This document shows, in pieces, positions 1 through 13,500 of a DNA stretch of 64,000 nucleotides. Source of the DNA: Anadara kagoshimensis. Lineage: Eukaryota; Mollusca; Bivalvia; Arcoida; Arcidae. Position 1 is the stretch's first letter, and each line of letters opens with the position of its first letter. The notes beneath the pieces were generated by a model. It had not been told where the DNA came from and did not search any database. It saw nothing but the letters and a program-made list of their open reading frames with translations. The DNA lies in NCBI GenBank assembly GCA_021292105.1, contig CM037874.1, positions 7,676,678 to 7,740,677 on the forward strand, read 5' to 3'. The translations under genes were made by a program, and so were the position numbers.

Positions 1-1525
1 ATATTCTGCTAATTACGAGCAAACAGAAAAAGTTACAAAAAAATCTGTTACATATATTAAATGGCTAGACATCTACTTTCTAAATCTCAAATTTGAACTA
101 AATCGGTCCAAAAATAAACATGTAATGACCATTTATAGGTTTTTGCTATTTATAGCAATGGCGGCCATCTTGGATGCCGCAGGAATATAATTTGTACAAA
201 CTTTAATCTACTCCACCTAGGGACTTTCCACACCAAATTTGGTTCCAATTGGCCAAGTGGTTTCAGAGAAGAAGATTTTCAAAGAATTGCCTAAATTTAG
301 CATCTAATTTGCATATTCCGCTAATTACGAGCAAACAGAAAAAGTTACAGAAAAACCCGTTACATATATTAAATGGCTAGACATCTACTTTCTAAATCTC
401 AAATTTGAACTAAATCGGTCCATAAATAAACATGTAATGACCATTTATAGGTTTTTGATATTTAAAGCAATGGCGGCCATCTTGGATGCCGCACGAAGTT
501 GATTTGTACAAACTTTATTCTACTCCACCTAGGGACTTTCCACATTAAATTTGGCTTCATTTGGGTATGTGGTTTCAGAGAAGAAGAGTTTCAAAGAATT
601 GCCTAAATTTAGCATCTAATTTGCATATTCCGCTAATTATGAGCAAACAGAAAAAGTTACTGAAAAATCCGTTACATATATTAAATGGCTAGACATCTAC
701 TTTCTAAATCTCAAATTTGAACTAAATCGGTTCTAAAATAAACATGTAACGACCATTTATAGGTTTTTGCTATTTATAGCAATGGCGGCCATCTTGGATG
801 ATGCAGGAAGTTGATTTGTACAAACTTTAATCTACTCCACCTAGGGACTTTCCACACCAAATTTGGTTCCAATTGGCCAAGTGGTTTCAGAGAAGAAGAT
901 TTTCAAAGAATTGCCTAAATTTAGCATCTAATTTGCATATTCCGCTAATTACGAGCAAAAAGAAAAAGTTACAAAAAAACCCGTTACATATATTAAATGG
1001 CTAGACATCTACTTTCTAAATCTCAAATTTGAACTAAATCGGTCCATAAATAAACATGTAATGACCATTTATAGGTTTTTGCTATTTATAGCAATGGCGG
1101 CCATCTTGGATGCCGCACGAACTTGATTTGTACAAACTTTAATCTACTCCACCTAGGGACTTTCCACACCATATTTGGCATCATTTGGGTATGTGGTTTC
1201 AGAGAAGAAGATTTTCAAAGAATCGACTAAATTTAGCATCTAATTTGCATATTCCGCTAATTACGAGCAAACAGAAAAAGTTACAGAAAAACCCGTTACA
1301 TATATTAAATGGCTAGACATCTACTTTCTAAATCTCAAATTTGAACTAAATCGGTCCAAAATAAACATGTAACGACCATTTATAGGTTTTTGCTATTTAT
1401 AGCAATGGCGGCCATCTTGGATGCCGCAGGAAGTTGATTTGTACAAACTTTAATCTACTCCACCTAGGGACTTTCCACACCAAATTTGGTTTCAATTGGC
1501 CCAGTGGTTTCAGAGGAGAAGATTA
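1..1525. repeat. 312-bp tandem array, about five copies
   Basis: The word GCATATTCCGCTAATTA recurs at 311, 623, 935 and 1247, a period of exactly 312 bp; a first copy is cut by the window edge. Each copy holds GCGGCCATCTTGG (161, 473, 785, 1097, 1408), whose reverse fits the YY1-type word CAAGATGGCNGC, and a motif related to GGAACCAAATTTGG that is also found in the 38.3-kb element. The array is the interior of the Helentron-like element. Confidence 0.9.
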
Positions 1526-1620
1526 AAGTTTACGCACGGACGCACGCACGGACGCACGGACGCACGGACACACGCTTCACCATGGCATAAGCTCAGCTGG
1601 CTATAGCCAGTTGAGCTAAT
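1..1620 (-). mobile_element. Helentron-like non-autonomous element, minus strand, 3' part outside window
   Basis: Read on the minus strand, the element begins at about 1620 with TTAGCTCAACTGG, a short hairpin (CTGGCTATAGCCAG) and a CGTGCGTCCG-rich stretch (1530-1575). The same start, hairpin and inner order occur at 38328, 40446 and 57487. The short inverted start with a subterminal hairpin fits Helitron2/Helentron-type elements; the family name is inference. The body is a tandem array (separate entry). The other end lies beyond position 1. No Rep/helicase coding is visible. Confidence 0.6.
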
Positions 1621-2846
1621 AAAAAAACACTCAAAAAATGTGATACCAATTAAAGCATGTTTCTATGGTTACCAATAGATACAGATTTTGTTGTGGTATA
1701 CCAGACATACCATAAAATCTTAAATTTCATATCTAAAAGAAAACAAGCAAATACAGTGAATGAGGATACCCCGCCAGTTGGTACTTTTATGTGATTTGCA
1801 CTTCTATTCAAAGGGCCATAACTCCCAGGAAAATGAGCAAACCAACTCTGGAAGATAATATGTACAACTCCTATCAATTTTGATGTTTTGCATTAAGTTT
1901 GATAAGATAGTGCTTCATAGTTTTGGAGAATTACCTCAGACAAGAACTGTCTGAACAGACTGAAGGATGGAAGTTCAAATTTAATATCCAAGAGCTCGGC
2001 AGGGAATAAAAGGATTTTAAAGTAGATTTTTTACTCCAAAGCATGCTTAGATTACCTTTGAATAAAAAATTACATGTGAACATTCGAAGAAAAATTTACC
2101 CATTGAAAGTAAAATTAATTTGATAAAAAACCATGAGCATTTTAATGTACCTTTCGAAAGACTAAAATTATACTGGCAATGAAATGCATATATCTAATAC
2201 ATAGATGTGTGTAAATACAACACATTTGATACTGTGTACTTGTGTATTTGTGGTTAAATATGCATGTAGTCATAAACACATTGAATTTATAAGTAATGAA
2301 CACCCTCTAGTCTTGACTGAAGTTCCTGCTTGGATGAGAAACATCTTTAGCTAACATAGGTTAATTTATAAACTAATATGTATAATTCATACTAATAAAA
2401 AAGGTCAGTTTAGACAGGGGTTCACAATACCTAATATTCAGCTAAGACAGGACACGCCCCCATAATATCAAGTACATGTATTACAGTGTGGAGAAAACAT
2501 TACTGATATTCACCAAGTTTCCATGAAAGCAAGTAATATGATTTCATCTTATTGTTTAATTTAAAACAAGTTACAATTCACCACTTTAATTAAAAGTTTT
2601 AAGCTATACCTCAATGGAACAAATCTAGAGAAAAAATCTTCAAAAATCACTTTTAGTTTACAACTTGTAACTTAAGATCTAATCTTTAAAACAACTTTAA
2701 TATCAACTTTTTTCTACCTTTACATACAAAATTTTCTATTTATTGGAATATGTAAATGTGTTAATTTATGTAAAAATGTATACTGGTAGTACAAAAAATA
2801 AATTCTGATATTTCTGGCAAAGTGTTTACAGAATAGTATTGTATAT
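1621..2846. other. Gene-free AT-rich stretch
   Basis: No open frame with codon character, splice pair or recognisable repeat end was found. The short frames here are not supported by any motif. Confidence 0.5.
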
Positions 2847-3027
2847 ACAGCCAAACCTGTTTATAAAGGCCAACTTAGGGAACCAGGAAAAGTGGCCTTC
2901 ATAGGCAGGTGCCCCTTAAATACAGGTTCAAAAAATATGATTAAAGAGCAATTGGGATACAATTCTACTGGCCTTTAAAAGCAGGTGGCCCTTACATAGA
3001 GGTGACCTTTAAGAAAGGTTTGACTGT
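2847..3027 (+). mobile_element. Short MITE (family A), copy 1
   Basis: Ends are ACAGCCAAACCTG and GGTTTGACTGT, a terminal inverted repeat flanked by TA. The interior repeats GGCCTTTATA-like words in both orientations, so the element is nearly palindromic. Relatives lie at 3790-3981, 27905-27987 (half), 31272-31452 and 46696-46856. TA flanks fit a Tc1/mariner-type non-autonomous element; the superfamily is inference. Confidence 0.65.
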
Positions 3028-3789
3028 ATGTATTATAACACCTATACTGTCTTATATATCTCAATATACAATCAATATATATTTGGTAGCTTATACATAC
3101 TGGTATAAAATAGATCTTTCAGAAGACAATATAACTCAACTGACCTCCATTCTGACCATAGTAGCTCTGTAAAATCTTTCATATAAGATGAAATGCCAGG
3201 GTGATAGCAATTGATCTCCATACTTTCACCCTAAAACCTCAACTTACAAGATAACGCCCACATTTTTTTCATTTCATGTTAAACTTAAAGTTAACCTTTG
3301 AGATGTTAAACTTAAAACTCAATAGCAATTTTTAATAATTATATAAATTGATATATAAACTGACAATGTTGACTGAAAATACAATTTACAACATAAATCC
3401 ATTAAAACTGATTCTGGCACTACAATCTATCAAGCAACATATAAGATATTCTATGAAAATAGCATACTTATTTCCAATTTTTTCTGAAATCTTAATGACA
3501 CTTTACAGGATGTATACATGTAAAACCCCAAAAATCTCTAAATGCAAGATAACTAGTTGGAGGTAAAACCTTAACATGCTTGGATTCAAATGGACGGAGA
3601 CAAAAAATACAGAATACGTGTAGCACTGATTATCATTACATGTTGAGAATTTACACAATTTTCAAATTTTACACACCGGAATATCTAACGACTAGCCATA
3701 ATTAAAATTGATGCTCAATCTACAGACAACCCTCATGAACTGCTTTTACAATAATTCCTGTGTTAAAAGACAACCAATGGAACCTAAAT

Positions 3790-3981
3790 ACAGTCTAACC
3801 TGCCTTAAAGGCCACCTCTTTATAAGTGTCACTTGGTTTTAAAGGTCACTCAAAAATTATCCTCATTTCTCTATATGAATGTTATTTGAACTATAAAATA
3901 TAAAGTAGGGAAACCTTTAAACACTGGTCTTAAAGAACAGGTGGTCTTTATAAAGGTGGCCACAATAGCAGGATTTTCTGT
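3790..3981 (+). mobile_element. Short MITE (family A), copy 2
   Basis: Begins ACAGTCTAACCTGCC and keeps the GGCCACCTCT and AAAGGTGGCC inner words; the right end is worn. Diverged relative of the element at 2847. Confidence 0.55.
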
Positions 3982-4410
3982 ATTTGCAAATTTCCATCAT
4001 CTCAAGAGTTTGAAACATTCCAAGAGAATGAGCATTAAAACTACAAAAATAAGTCTAGGCACAAATTTGATAATAAAACATGCTCTTTTGATTATCAGGA
4101 AAGAAAACATGTTTAAACTATTCAATTTGACAGCATAATTGAAATGTAAACTTTTCCCAAAAAAGACTAAGGGGGACAACTCAACACTAAAGAACCCTTA
4201 AAATCATCACACATAAGTAGCACACAAATATATGTTACAAGATAAAAATTAAAAAAGTCATAAAATTGCAAAAGCAGACACAAAGAAAAATTGATAAAGC
4301 ACAAAATTATAAAACTTATAATGATATGTTCAACATACGTCTAACATGTAATACTAGCTTATGTAAACGGTCACAACTGTACATATACTGGTGGTGATGA
4401 TATAAACTAC

Positions 4411-4870
4411 AAACAGCACTACAAAAGTATCAAAGCCTCAGAGATGCCTTTCTTTACCTTGAAATACTGAAACAACACTACAAAAGCATCAAAGACCCAG
4501 AGATACCTTTCTTTACCTTGAAATAATAAAACAACACTACAAAAGTATCAAAGCCTCAGAGATGCCTTTCTTTACCTTGAAATACTACAACACTACAAAA
4601 TCATCAAAGCCTCAGACCTTGAAATACTAAAACAACACTACAAAAGCATCAAAGCCCCAGAGATACCTTTCTTTACCTTGAAATACTACAACACTACAAA
4701 ATCATCTAAGCCTCAGAGATACCTTTCTTTACCTTGAAATACTACAACACTACAAAATCATCTAAGCCTCAGAGATGCCTTTCTTTACCTTGAAATACTA
4801 AAACACTACAAAAGCACCAATGCCTCAGAGATGCCTTTCTTTACCTTGAAATACTAAAACAATACAAAAT
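4411..4870. repeat. 60-bp minisatellite, about eight copies
   Basis: Unit carries ACACTACAAAAGCATCAAAG and CTTTCTTTACCTTGAAATAC, repeated every 60 bp or slightly less; the copies near 4570-4740 have lost several bases. Confidence 0.85.
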
Positions 4871-5920
4871 CATCGTTTTGCTGATAATCCCTATGTTAAA
4901 TATAATTTCTTTCAAAAAATAACCCCAGATTTATTCTTAATCTGATTACAATGAAACTGCCACTATTTATAAGACACATTTTTTATCAAATGGTCTTCTC
5001 TTAATTTCACTCATATTTTTTCAATGTCAAAAGTTGAACAAATTAAAAAAATTAAAAAATTATGGCACATTTGAATTTTTGTTAATACAGAGAATTGTTT
5101 GGTAATTTTTTCTATATCAGCTTTGTTTAATTTGTGGCTTTCATAACCAAAAAAACAAAAAGCATCAGAGTTATAACAAGAATTGGAAACAATTTTGCTT
5201 TTTACGATGAAATTTTTATCTAAATCAGTCTAGAAGAATTCAGAGAATTCTGTTGATAAATATGTAAGTTTTTTGTCAAATTATGTTTTGGTAATATCCT
5301 TCTGTATTTTCCTTATACATTCTGTAAATAATGAAATTTTCATGTCAGTTAATTTTAGTGAAAATTGTTATTTCAAAATATTTGTAGACTTTTATTTTTG
5401 CATTGTCAGATGATATTCTGTGCAAATGTAAGTGACTCAAAATAAAACATTACCGAAAATAAAATTTTAGTGCCTTATTATTCTCAGGAATTTATGCCAA
5501 ATTAAACGAATGCGAAAATTTCCCAAATTACAGTACCAGTATGCAATGATTAAAATAATTCTTAAAGATTAAACAATGAGGAAAATGCAAATCTTACAGA
5601 AATGAATTTCATAATTTGCCATTATATATATATATATACATGTGTATATATATATATATATATAACATAATTATTCAATGTATACATTGTCATTCACAAT
5701 TCATCTGATCAGATATTCAAATTTTCAAAAACAAACAGGTTTGGATCATATGTATACATTGTAATCATTTAATAATAATATCTTTAGTAATACATTGTTA
5801 TATATTGTATATTCACCTCATAGCAAAAATAATTTTGAAAATAAATTACCGGTACATGATTATTGCTCTGTATTTTGTAAAAATGGCCTATATAACCTTT
5901 ACTTAACAATTAAATACAAT
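4871..5920. other. Gene-free stretch with a TA microsatellite
   Basis: Only a (TA)n tract with an embedded CATGTG at about 5623-5662 stands out. No supported coding. Confidence 0.5.
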
Positions 5921-6509
5921 AATAGAATCTATCATGGGTATCCATGTAGGATAAGGAAATCTCACCCGAGGAGTTGAATATTTCAGTCGGAGACGAGGCT
6001 TGCCGAGCCTCTGACAGAAATATTAAACCCAGAGGGTGAGATTTCCCTATCCTACATGGATAAACTAATGATTGATTCTTTTTCTCCCATTTTATGACAA
6101 GTTTTTGCTTGAAGTATCAGTCACATTGACATGGACGCCATCTTTGTAAATCTAACTTTGTTATTTAACATTTTACATAAAAATAAATATGACCATGGGA
6201 AAGAATGTACCTGATTTTGGTTTATACAACGTATAAACTAGAAAACAAAGCCATTATTCTAATCTCCCAAAATAAACATTTGAAAGGCAGTGAAAATATC
6301 TAAATTTTGGAGACTCGGGTGTCATTTTCCCGCAAGACGACGTCATGTCTCCACGATATGACGTCATTCAATTGTCCTTTGATTGTGACGTCACTGAAAG
6401 CCGCACGTGGAGGTGAAGATAAGCACGTGGAGGTGAAGATAGAAATTTCTTCCATCGTTTCTTCAAGCGGAAATCTCTATCTCAAACATGGGAAGATGGA
6501 AGAATATGC
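5921..6509 (+). mobile_element. Dispersed element with a terminal hairpin (family B), copy 1
   Basis: Starts AATAGAATCTATCATGGGTA and opens with a 120-bp palindrome (about 5940-6062; arms share CCATGTAGGATA and GAAATCTCACCC). It then continues through unique-looking sequence to GGAAGATGGAAGAAT. The whole block recurs reversed at 41123-41630, which defines it as a repeat. Class unknown; no protein or target duplication is clear. The 85-codon open frame inside it (6307-6564) is not conserved in the other copy and is not called. Confidence 0.65.
6359..6429. promoter_or_regulatory. Two perfect CREs and two CACGTG E-boxes
   Basis: TGACGTCA occurs at 6359-6366 and 6386-6393. A 20-bp direct duplication then places CACGTG at 6404-6409 and 6424-6429. 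These are textbook CREB/ATF and bHLH words inside a repeat element; function is not shown. Confidence 0.4.
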
Positions 6510-7104
6510 AGTAATACCCCGTAGTTATAGCCTACTGTGGCCTATATTTTTATCAATTTCTTAAACAATGATTTTTTATTACTTTGGTAAGATTATACAA
6601 TTTACCAGTATCTATTATAAAACCACAGTTCACTCAGATTCATAACTGAAAACAATCAAAACATGAACCAAGTAAAAATTTCATCCTAAATATCAAACAA
6701 GCATCTAAAATGTTGGGTATATTAAAATGATGGTATATACATTTAAAACTTATTCATACATCAAGTACCTATACACAACAATATAGATATAATATAGTAT
6801 TATGTGATGATTATAGATTTGTGATTTCTGGGTACAACAAAAGTAGCCATGATATAATAACCATGTTATGTTGTTATACAATATATGTACCAGTACATAT
6901 TTTTATGAACAAATGTTAGTGATTGTTCTCTTGACAAGGGCTCACACTGCCAGTTGCAAATGTCGCAATTTGCCACTCTTTTTATAAATTTGCGACAAAA
7001 AAAATAACTTTGCCAATGTGGGCCCTGCTTGACATCAAATTTCATATCTGGGTGCAAATTAAAAAATTAAGGAACAGACTCGGTTACACTCTTAGTAACT
7101 TAAT

Positions 7105-7274
7105 CTAGGTTTCCATAAATTAAAATTATTAGTAGCCAAATTTCCCAAATTTGTGAAATTTAGTCCTTTTATAAAGTATTTTAAACAAATTAGCTAAAAT
7201 AGGTTACTTTTTGAAAGATTTTCACAGAAATTAGTACCCATTTGCAATTTTAGCTACCAAGAATGGGAACATAG
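7105..7274 (+). mobile_element. MITE (family C), copy 1
   Basis: Ends CTAGGTTTCCA and GGGAACATAG form an inverted repeat. The interior holds AAATAGGTTACTTTTTGAAAG. Copies lie at 16299-16470 and, reversed, at 19824-19977. Confidence 0.65.
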
Positions 7275-8010
7275 CTAAGTTACAAACTTAGTTAAAAACC
7301 ACATACAGTAGTTATCATTCTATGGTCGTTATATTATTTTTCATATGAAGTACACAATGATTCAAAATCAACAAATAACAAAAAATAAACACAGCACAAA
7401 AATATAATCAACTGAACAATTTTATCACAGTGACATAAATCATTATGTTTTAATATGTATGTTCATAACTTGCCCTATTTTTCTTAAACCAACAGCAAAA
7501 TTGCTGCAAATATCACGAAATCAACGAGAAGCTAGATATTTGAATTTTGGCAGAAATTCCAACTTACTAATATTTCAAAATATCCAATGATTACTTATAT
7601 GAAGATCTACCTATGGAGAAATAACATAACTAAATCCTTAAGCTACCAGGGCTTTGAACAACCAGGTTTAGGATGAAAGTTGTGGATCTTCTGGAATGAC
7701 CTACTGTAAATTGTATTGAATGACACTGGATTCTCTGTTGCAGTTATGAGTTCTGTATCAGTATATTAACTACGTGGCTTTTTATTTTCTAAACATACCC
7801 AAATACTGCAATATTTTATTTTTACTATTTAGAAAATGGCACAGATATGAAATTCTTGCACAATACAGTTATATGTACAACTAATGATTAATGCCTCGTC
7901 CCTTTGCCACCTCCCTTATTGAGATGAAGTTATTGCCACTGTTCCATAGATTATTTCTTTCTTGTTTTCTTTATAAGCTATCTATTTATTGCCAAATCCT
8001 TGTTATATTG

Positions 8011-8110
8011 CCTAGAGGACCCAGGTGGTCAAGTGGTCTAAGCACCCATGAACAGATCACAGCACCTCTTATTTTCTGGATTAAAATCCTAGGGTGAGAA
8101 TGTATATTAG
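8011..8110 (+). mobile_element. tRNA-derived SINE head
   Basis: CCAGGTGGTCAAGTGGTCTA resembles a tRNA A-box region and GGATTAAAATCCTAG the B-box region, about 55 bp apart. The fold and acceptor stem are worn, so it is a SINE head, not a working tRNA. Confidence 0.5.
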
Positions 8111-10267
8111 TTCTCTTGCTAAAGGTTATAACTCCAGCTTTCCTTACCATCAAGAACTTGTTAACCTAGATATGGTTGAAAGAGCATTGACATGGCTATA
8201 AAATACCATTACTGAACTTCACTCTTTTATATTGCCAAAACTCTACTTCATAACAAATGGTGACATTAAATTAATGTTTCATTTTACCATTACAGGCCCC
8301 ACTATCCTATGTATAATTATAACAATTGATGGTATTAAAACGATGTTTAACTGTAAAATTTAGGCATTACAAAGATCTCTTCCTACATACAATAACTATA
8401 ACAACTAATTACAAAATGGTCAGCACTCCTGTTTTCCCCACCATAATAATGTTGATTGCCTTGATTTAGTTGGAAAAGTACCATTAAAGGTCCTATCCTA
8501 TGTATAAGTATAACAACCAAGTATTGTATATAAAACAAACATCAATTGTTATAATTTTCCTGAAAACTTGAGCATATTATGTACTATGTATTAAAAGGCA
8601 AATGGTGCACAACAACAATAATTACATAAAACACATTTTATATCTGTGAACATGATATGTGTTGACAGCAAAAAATATTTACTACATGTATATGGTCATC
8701 AGTTTTTGTAGTGTACTTGTTGCTTAAACAGACTGTACACAAATGCACATTTATGTGGGATGAATTTAATTACAATTTGTGGGGGGAAATTATCTCACTC
8801 TAACAAATACCAATTAAAAACATTAATATTGTTACTGTACTTTACTGTTACTGAATTACTGGTAATCAAGAATCTACCTGATAAAACACACAAAAAAACT
8901 TGAAAAAGGGCAAATAAAAATCTTAAAATATTGCCTGGTAAAATATTAACTGACTTGTATTTGAATGAGTTCTAACAATTATAAGAATGTTCAACATAAA
9001 TGAACCCATATTTGAATATGTATACAAAATTACACCAGGGATTTTGTCACAATCTTCAATGACTACCCTCTGCCGTTTAAATTTGGAAGATTTCGACTTT
9101 TTTGAAAATTGGGAAACTTGAAGTTTTTAAATGGACAAACAATATAATTACATGTTGGTAGTTAGAAGCATAATTGCAAATATGACATATGTAAAAGACA
9201 ATATCTGGTTTGTTTTAGTGTCAGGTAAGTATTGTATATCTGGATTTAATTTATGTCAAGATTTTTCTCTTGTATCATTATTGTTTTGGAAATTAAAACG
9301 GTCAAATTTGGAAAAAATTTGTCATTTTTCACTGGGGAGACTACCGAACAAATGCAGAAGTTTTGGCAAACAAAATCACTGTAATAATGTACTATACAAA
9401 TCAGAATGTTATACATCACAACTGAGGTTATAGGTGTCAGAATGTTATACATCACAACTGAGGTTATAGGTGTCTTAAAACTGATTGTTCACAACAAGTG
9501 CTACAAAACATATCTCCACACATAAGGGTATACAATATGCATATCAGCTTGTGGCTTCGTCATAGATACCAGTAATATCTTCATACAAGTGTACAATAAT
9601 CAAACCTTAGTTACCAACTCTATTAATATAAGATGCACAATGGCTGACAGGCCACATGTAGTCATTAAACTCAAACAATCATCATATTAAGGCCAGAGGT
9701 CAGGCTAAACTACTTTGTATTTAAAATCAATTGTTTTGTTATACTAGTAAAAAGGGCACCTGTTTCTCAGCCAACAAAAGGAATCTGTTTGACAATTTTT
9801 ATGATGATTGCCTATATCAATATGACGGTGATCACATAAAAGTACAACTAAAACATGACTACAAAATATAAAGTGTATACATACAATGTAAGTAGGAGAT
9901 TTTGATGGTATAAATATTGGTGGTTTTGGTTTTGTGGCTACTTTCCCTTTTGTTGTCTCTTGTTACTAATTAAGATATTTAAGATCATAAATAATAATAA
10001 TACAGTCGTCTCCATGATATCAGTAAGACAGTAAGTAAACTGCCATATTCTACTACAATGTATTTAACAATTTAAAATGCATCAATTTTTGACAATATGG
10101 TGATGCATACACTATCATTACTTGTATTAAGTATGGCATAAGACAACTTCATTATCATCTTGTAACATGTATGACACAACAAATTTTTGTCTTAAATTCT
10201 CTAACTACCTACTAAAACAAAACATTAGCTGTAACCATGGTTATACACTATACAACTCCAGCATCTG
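8111..10267. other. Gene-free stretch
   Basis: AT-rich. A 39-bp direct duplication with GTCAGAATGTTATACATCAC lies at about 9398-9475. No supported gene. It is downstream of the minus-strand HAD gene and could hold its 3' UTR. Confidence 0.45.
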
Positions 10268-10559
10268 TTATTTAGTTTTAGATTTCCTTCCTAACTGCCA
10301 GGCAAATTCTTCAAAGGAGTCGTACGATATATCATCCTTGACTTCTACTGCCCAATGTCCGAATTCCAGAGCTTTGTCCACGTTACCTTTGTCATCATCA
10401 AACAGAATGATTTCTTCTGGTTTTATTATAAGATGGTGTCTATTATACAACTCAGTCAGTACTGATGCTATGTGAGCTTCCTTTCCCAAGAAATCATTGT
10501 TATGTTTCTCCTTAAAATCTGTTGTATTGGCTTGAACAAATATCTTGTCTGCCTCAGAC
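10268..10559 (-). CDS. HAD gene, exon 2 (C-terminal)
   Basis: Runs from RSEADK to the TAA at 10268-10270. Carries the FDDDKGN catalytic acid motif. The acceptor is on the minus strand just right of 10559. Confidence 0.85.
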
Positions 10560-13500
10560 CTGTAAAAATAAAAATACATAATTAATGTAAAATTAAACTA
10601 CCGGGTAGATTGGTTTCTTTAGCAACAAATACTCCCCACCACCCCAACATTGCAGAGTTGTTATTCCTATGCACATTTTTGGTGTATGAAACATCATCTA
10701 ATGTTGGTTTTCATTTGTGCCAGGTTTGATCAAAATCCATCCATATACATATACATGGAAAATATGGAGTCAATACGTTATTAGGATGGATGACCAGATG
10801 AATTGTGAGACAGATAGATAGAAAGGTCATTTTTTATACCCCTTAACTTGGTTGTGTGTGGCTATAACATACATGCCATATCTCACGCCGTGAGACAAAA
10901 CCTCACGGATTTTTGTTTATTTTTGAAACTCCCGGCGTTAGATCGATTTCTCACGGAAAATAGCTATGCCTCCCTTTAATTTTTTTTTCAAAGAAGCTAC
11001 GCCAATCAGTAGGGATGATTACTGAAAAAACATGGTTTGAAGTGTCCAAAGTCGTGTGCAATGTACCGTAGATAATCCCCTAATCGGCAAGTGGACACGC
11101 GTTGTCACCTTCATGGTGTACTTGGTCATTTAATTTAAGATACACGTGTATAGATTTATCATTTGTGATAGATAAATAAACAATTACACAAATATTGTTC
11201 TTTCTTTGTAAAAATTCCAATCACATATCAGGCACCAGAGGAAGAAAACTATCTTTTCTGAACAGGGGATTTTTTGGATGGAAAACGATGTGAATAGCAT
11301 AAGACAGATGGAAAAAATTTACCTTTTCATGTATTCTTTATTTAAATGAAGGCTGTATAACGCAATTAAAATCATGATCTCTTTATTTTTCTTCTAAATA
11401 TACCCAAATTTCATGGAAAAAGCTGTATGAAGTGACCACCAAAAGTCATGCTGTAGCATCCATGTTTTAACTCTTAACCCGATAAAATAGTCGTTAACCC
11501 AACATGTACAAAGTATATCAAGGGGAATAATCATGTTGCTACAGAAAGTAAACAAATTAAACTGGAAGCACATGTTTGACAGTACTTTCTGTTTGGTGAT
11601 TGTTTGGATGAATAAAACTTTTCATTAATAAAATGATTATGGAAAAGAAACATCTGAAAGCAGGTTTTTGTTGTGTAACTTATTTATTTTTCCAGATAAA
11701 AAATAAAACACATTATTTCATTGAACAGTTGAATAAAAAAAATGTACTTAACAATATAAGATCTTATTGTGTCCCATGGATTTTCTATTTAGTCTTACTT
11801 GTAGCTTAATAATAAAAAGTCTTGAATATGTACTGTGGGTATCTAATTAATAAATTTTTTCATTGATAAAATGAAAAAAGAAAGAAAATTATTTGTAATA
11901 AAAATCTACTCTGGTGTTTTATTTAATGTTTTGACAAAATGCACATCTTTTAAATACTGTAATAATGTAATGAACACTAAATTATTTTTCATGAAAATTC
12001 AGACAAAAGATCAAAGTCTGAAAAAGACATCAAGCTGTGGCAAAATACAAAAGCATTTATAATTCTCAAAAAACCTAAGAATACGCGAAAATTGTCTGCA
12101 TTACAGGTTTACGTAAAACCTCCCTTATTTTTTTCAAAACTCCCTTAAAATTGCCACCAATCTCACAGTTTGCTCCCATAAAAATATGGCATGTATGCTA
12201 TAATGAAATTGCAGTTTTGAGATGAATTGTAAATGTAAGTTCTAACCTATAACTATAGAGAAATAAATAATATTAGATGTGATTGTAAGTTCCAACAGAG
12301 TGGAAATGGATAGTTTAGTAAAAAAGACAACAGGCTTATGATTCAATTTTCATTGAGTTGAGGCCATGCAATGATACAGAGCAAAACCTTTACCAGTAAT
12401 TTCTTATTCGTCAGTTCTTATAATTTTGAAGAAAGATGGACATGATCATGTCTATGGAAAACTATAGTGTATTTCTACCCATACGAGGGACAATTTGGGT
12501 GATCTACAACTTAGAAAGAATAGTAAATAAAGTTTTCATGGTTATGTTGTGTGGTACTGTTATTAATTTATGAGAAATTGTCTGAAATCCATCCAAAAAT
12601 TATGTGCTAAATGTCAAATGTCATATAATTAACTATCTTAATAAAAATGTCAATCTTAATGACAATTTAAAGCCTGTCACTTTCAAATGATATGAAAAAT
12701 TAAATGTGGCTATCAGGTTAACTAAAAGGATATGAGGGATGGGACATTCACCGATTCAGAGAAGTGCAACCGATTTTCCAATGTATTTGGTTGAAATCCT
12801 GCAATGGATACTTATTCTAATCAAATTATTCAGATTCAAGATTGTTCTGCATTAAATAGCCACCACATTAAAGCTGATATACCAATTAATCCTACACTTT
12901 TATATTAAACTCTTCCTCAAAGAAATGGGGCAAGCAGCCCAATTTGACAAAATCCATAATTATTCTCATGAGTAAAGTAAAGCAATGTTCAAGCGTAAAT
13001 TGTTACCAATATTTTCAGTGTTGCATCTCTCTTCGTTGTCACCAGACGACAACGTTTTCAGAATGCTCATCTCCTTCGTCAGACAGTTTATGCACCATTT
13101 GCAATCTGAACCAGGATCTGTATTATTTTCAAACAGTTTTTCTACATAAAAAGAACCTGTTTTAGTCTCTAACTATTACCAACTATTGCAAATTCTGTAA
13201 CAAAGTTTTTTATGATTTTAATAAAGTTGCGTTTGTATGATACAAACACTTGGCCTCATATTAGTATTATTGCAAAGATAAAGAACCCTCCAGGAACCAG
13301 ATGAAAGCTCACCACTGTACAATGTGTTCAACACCCTGCGAAACCTTTTGGAAAATGCATAAAAAATTCCTGGAATAACTTTAAGACAAAATGTGAACCA
13401 ATATGATTTCACATCCATTGAAAATAATTGTCCTACACAGACATTAGGTGTTATCCTATGGTACAGTGGCAAACCCCATCAGATTGAGTCGACAAGATAC

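Noticed and set aside
6307-6564. An 85-codon gene
   Set aside because: Lies in a dispersed element and the frame is not kept in the second copy.
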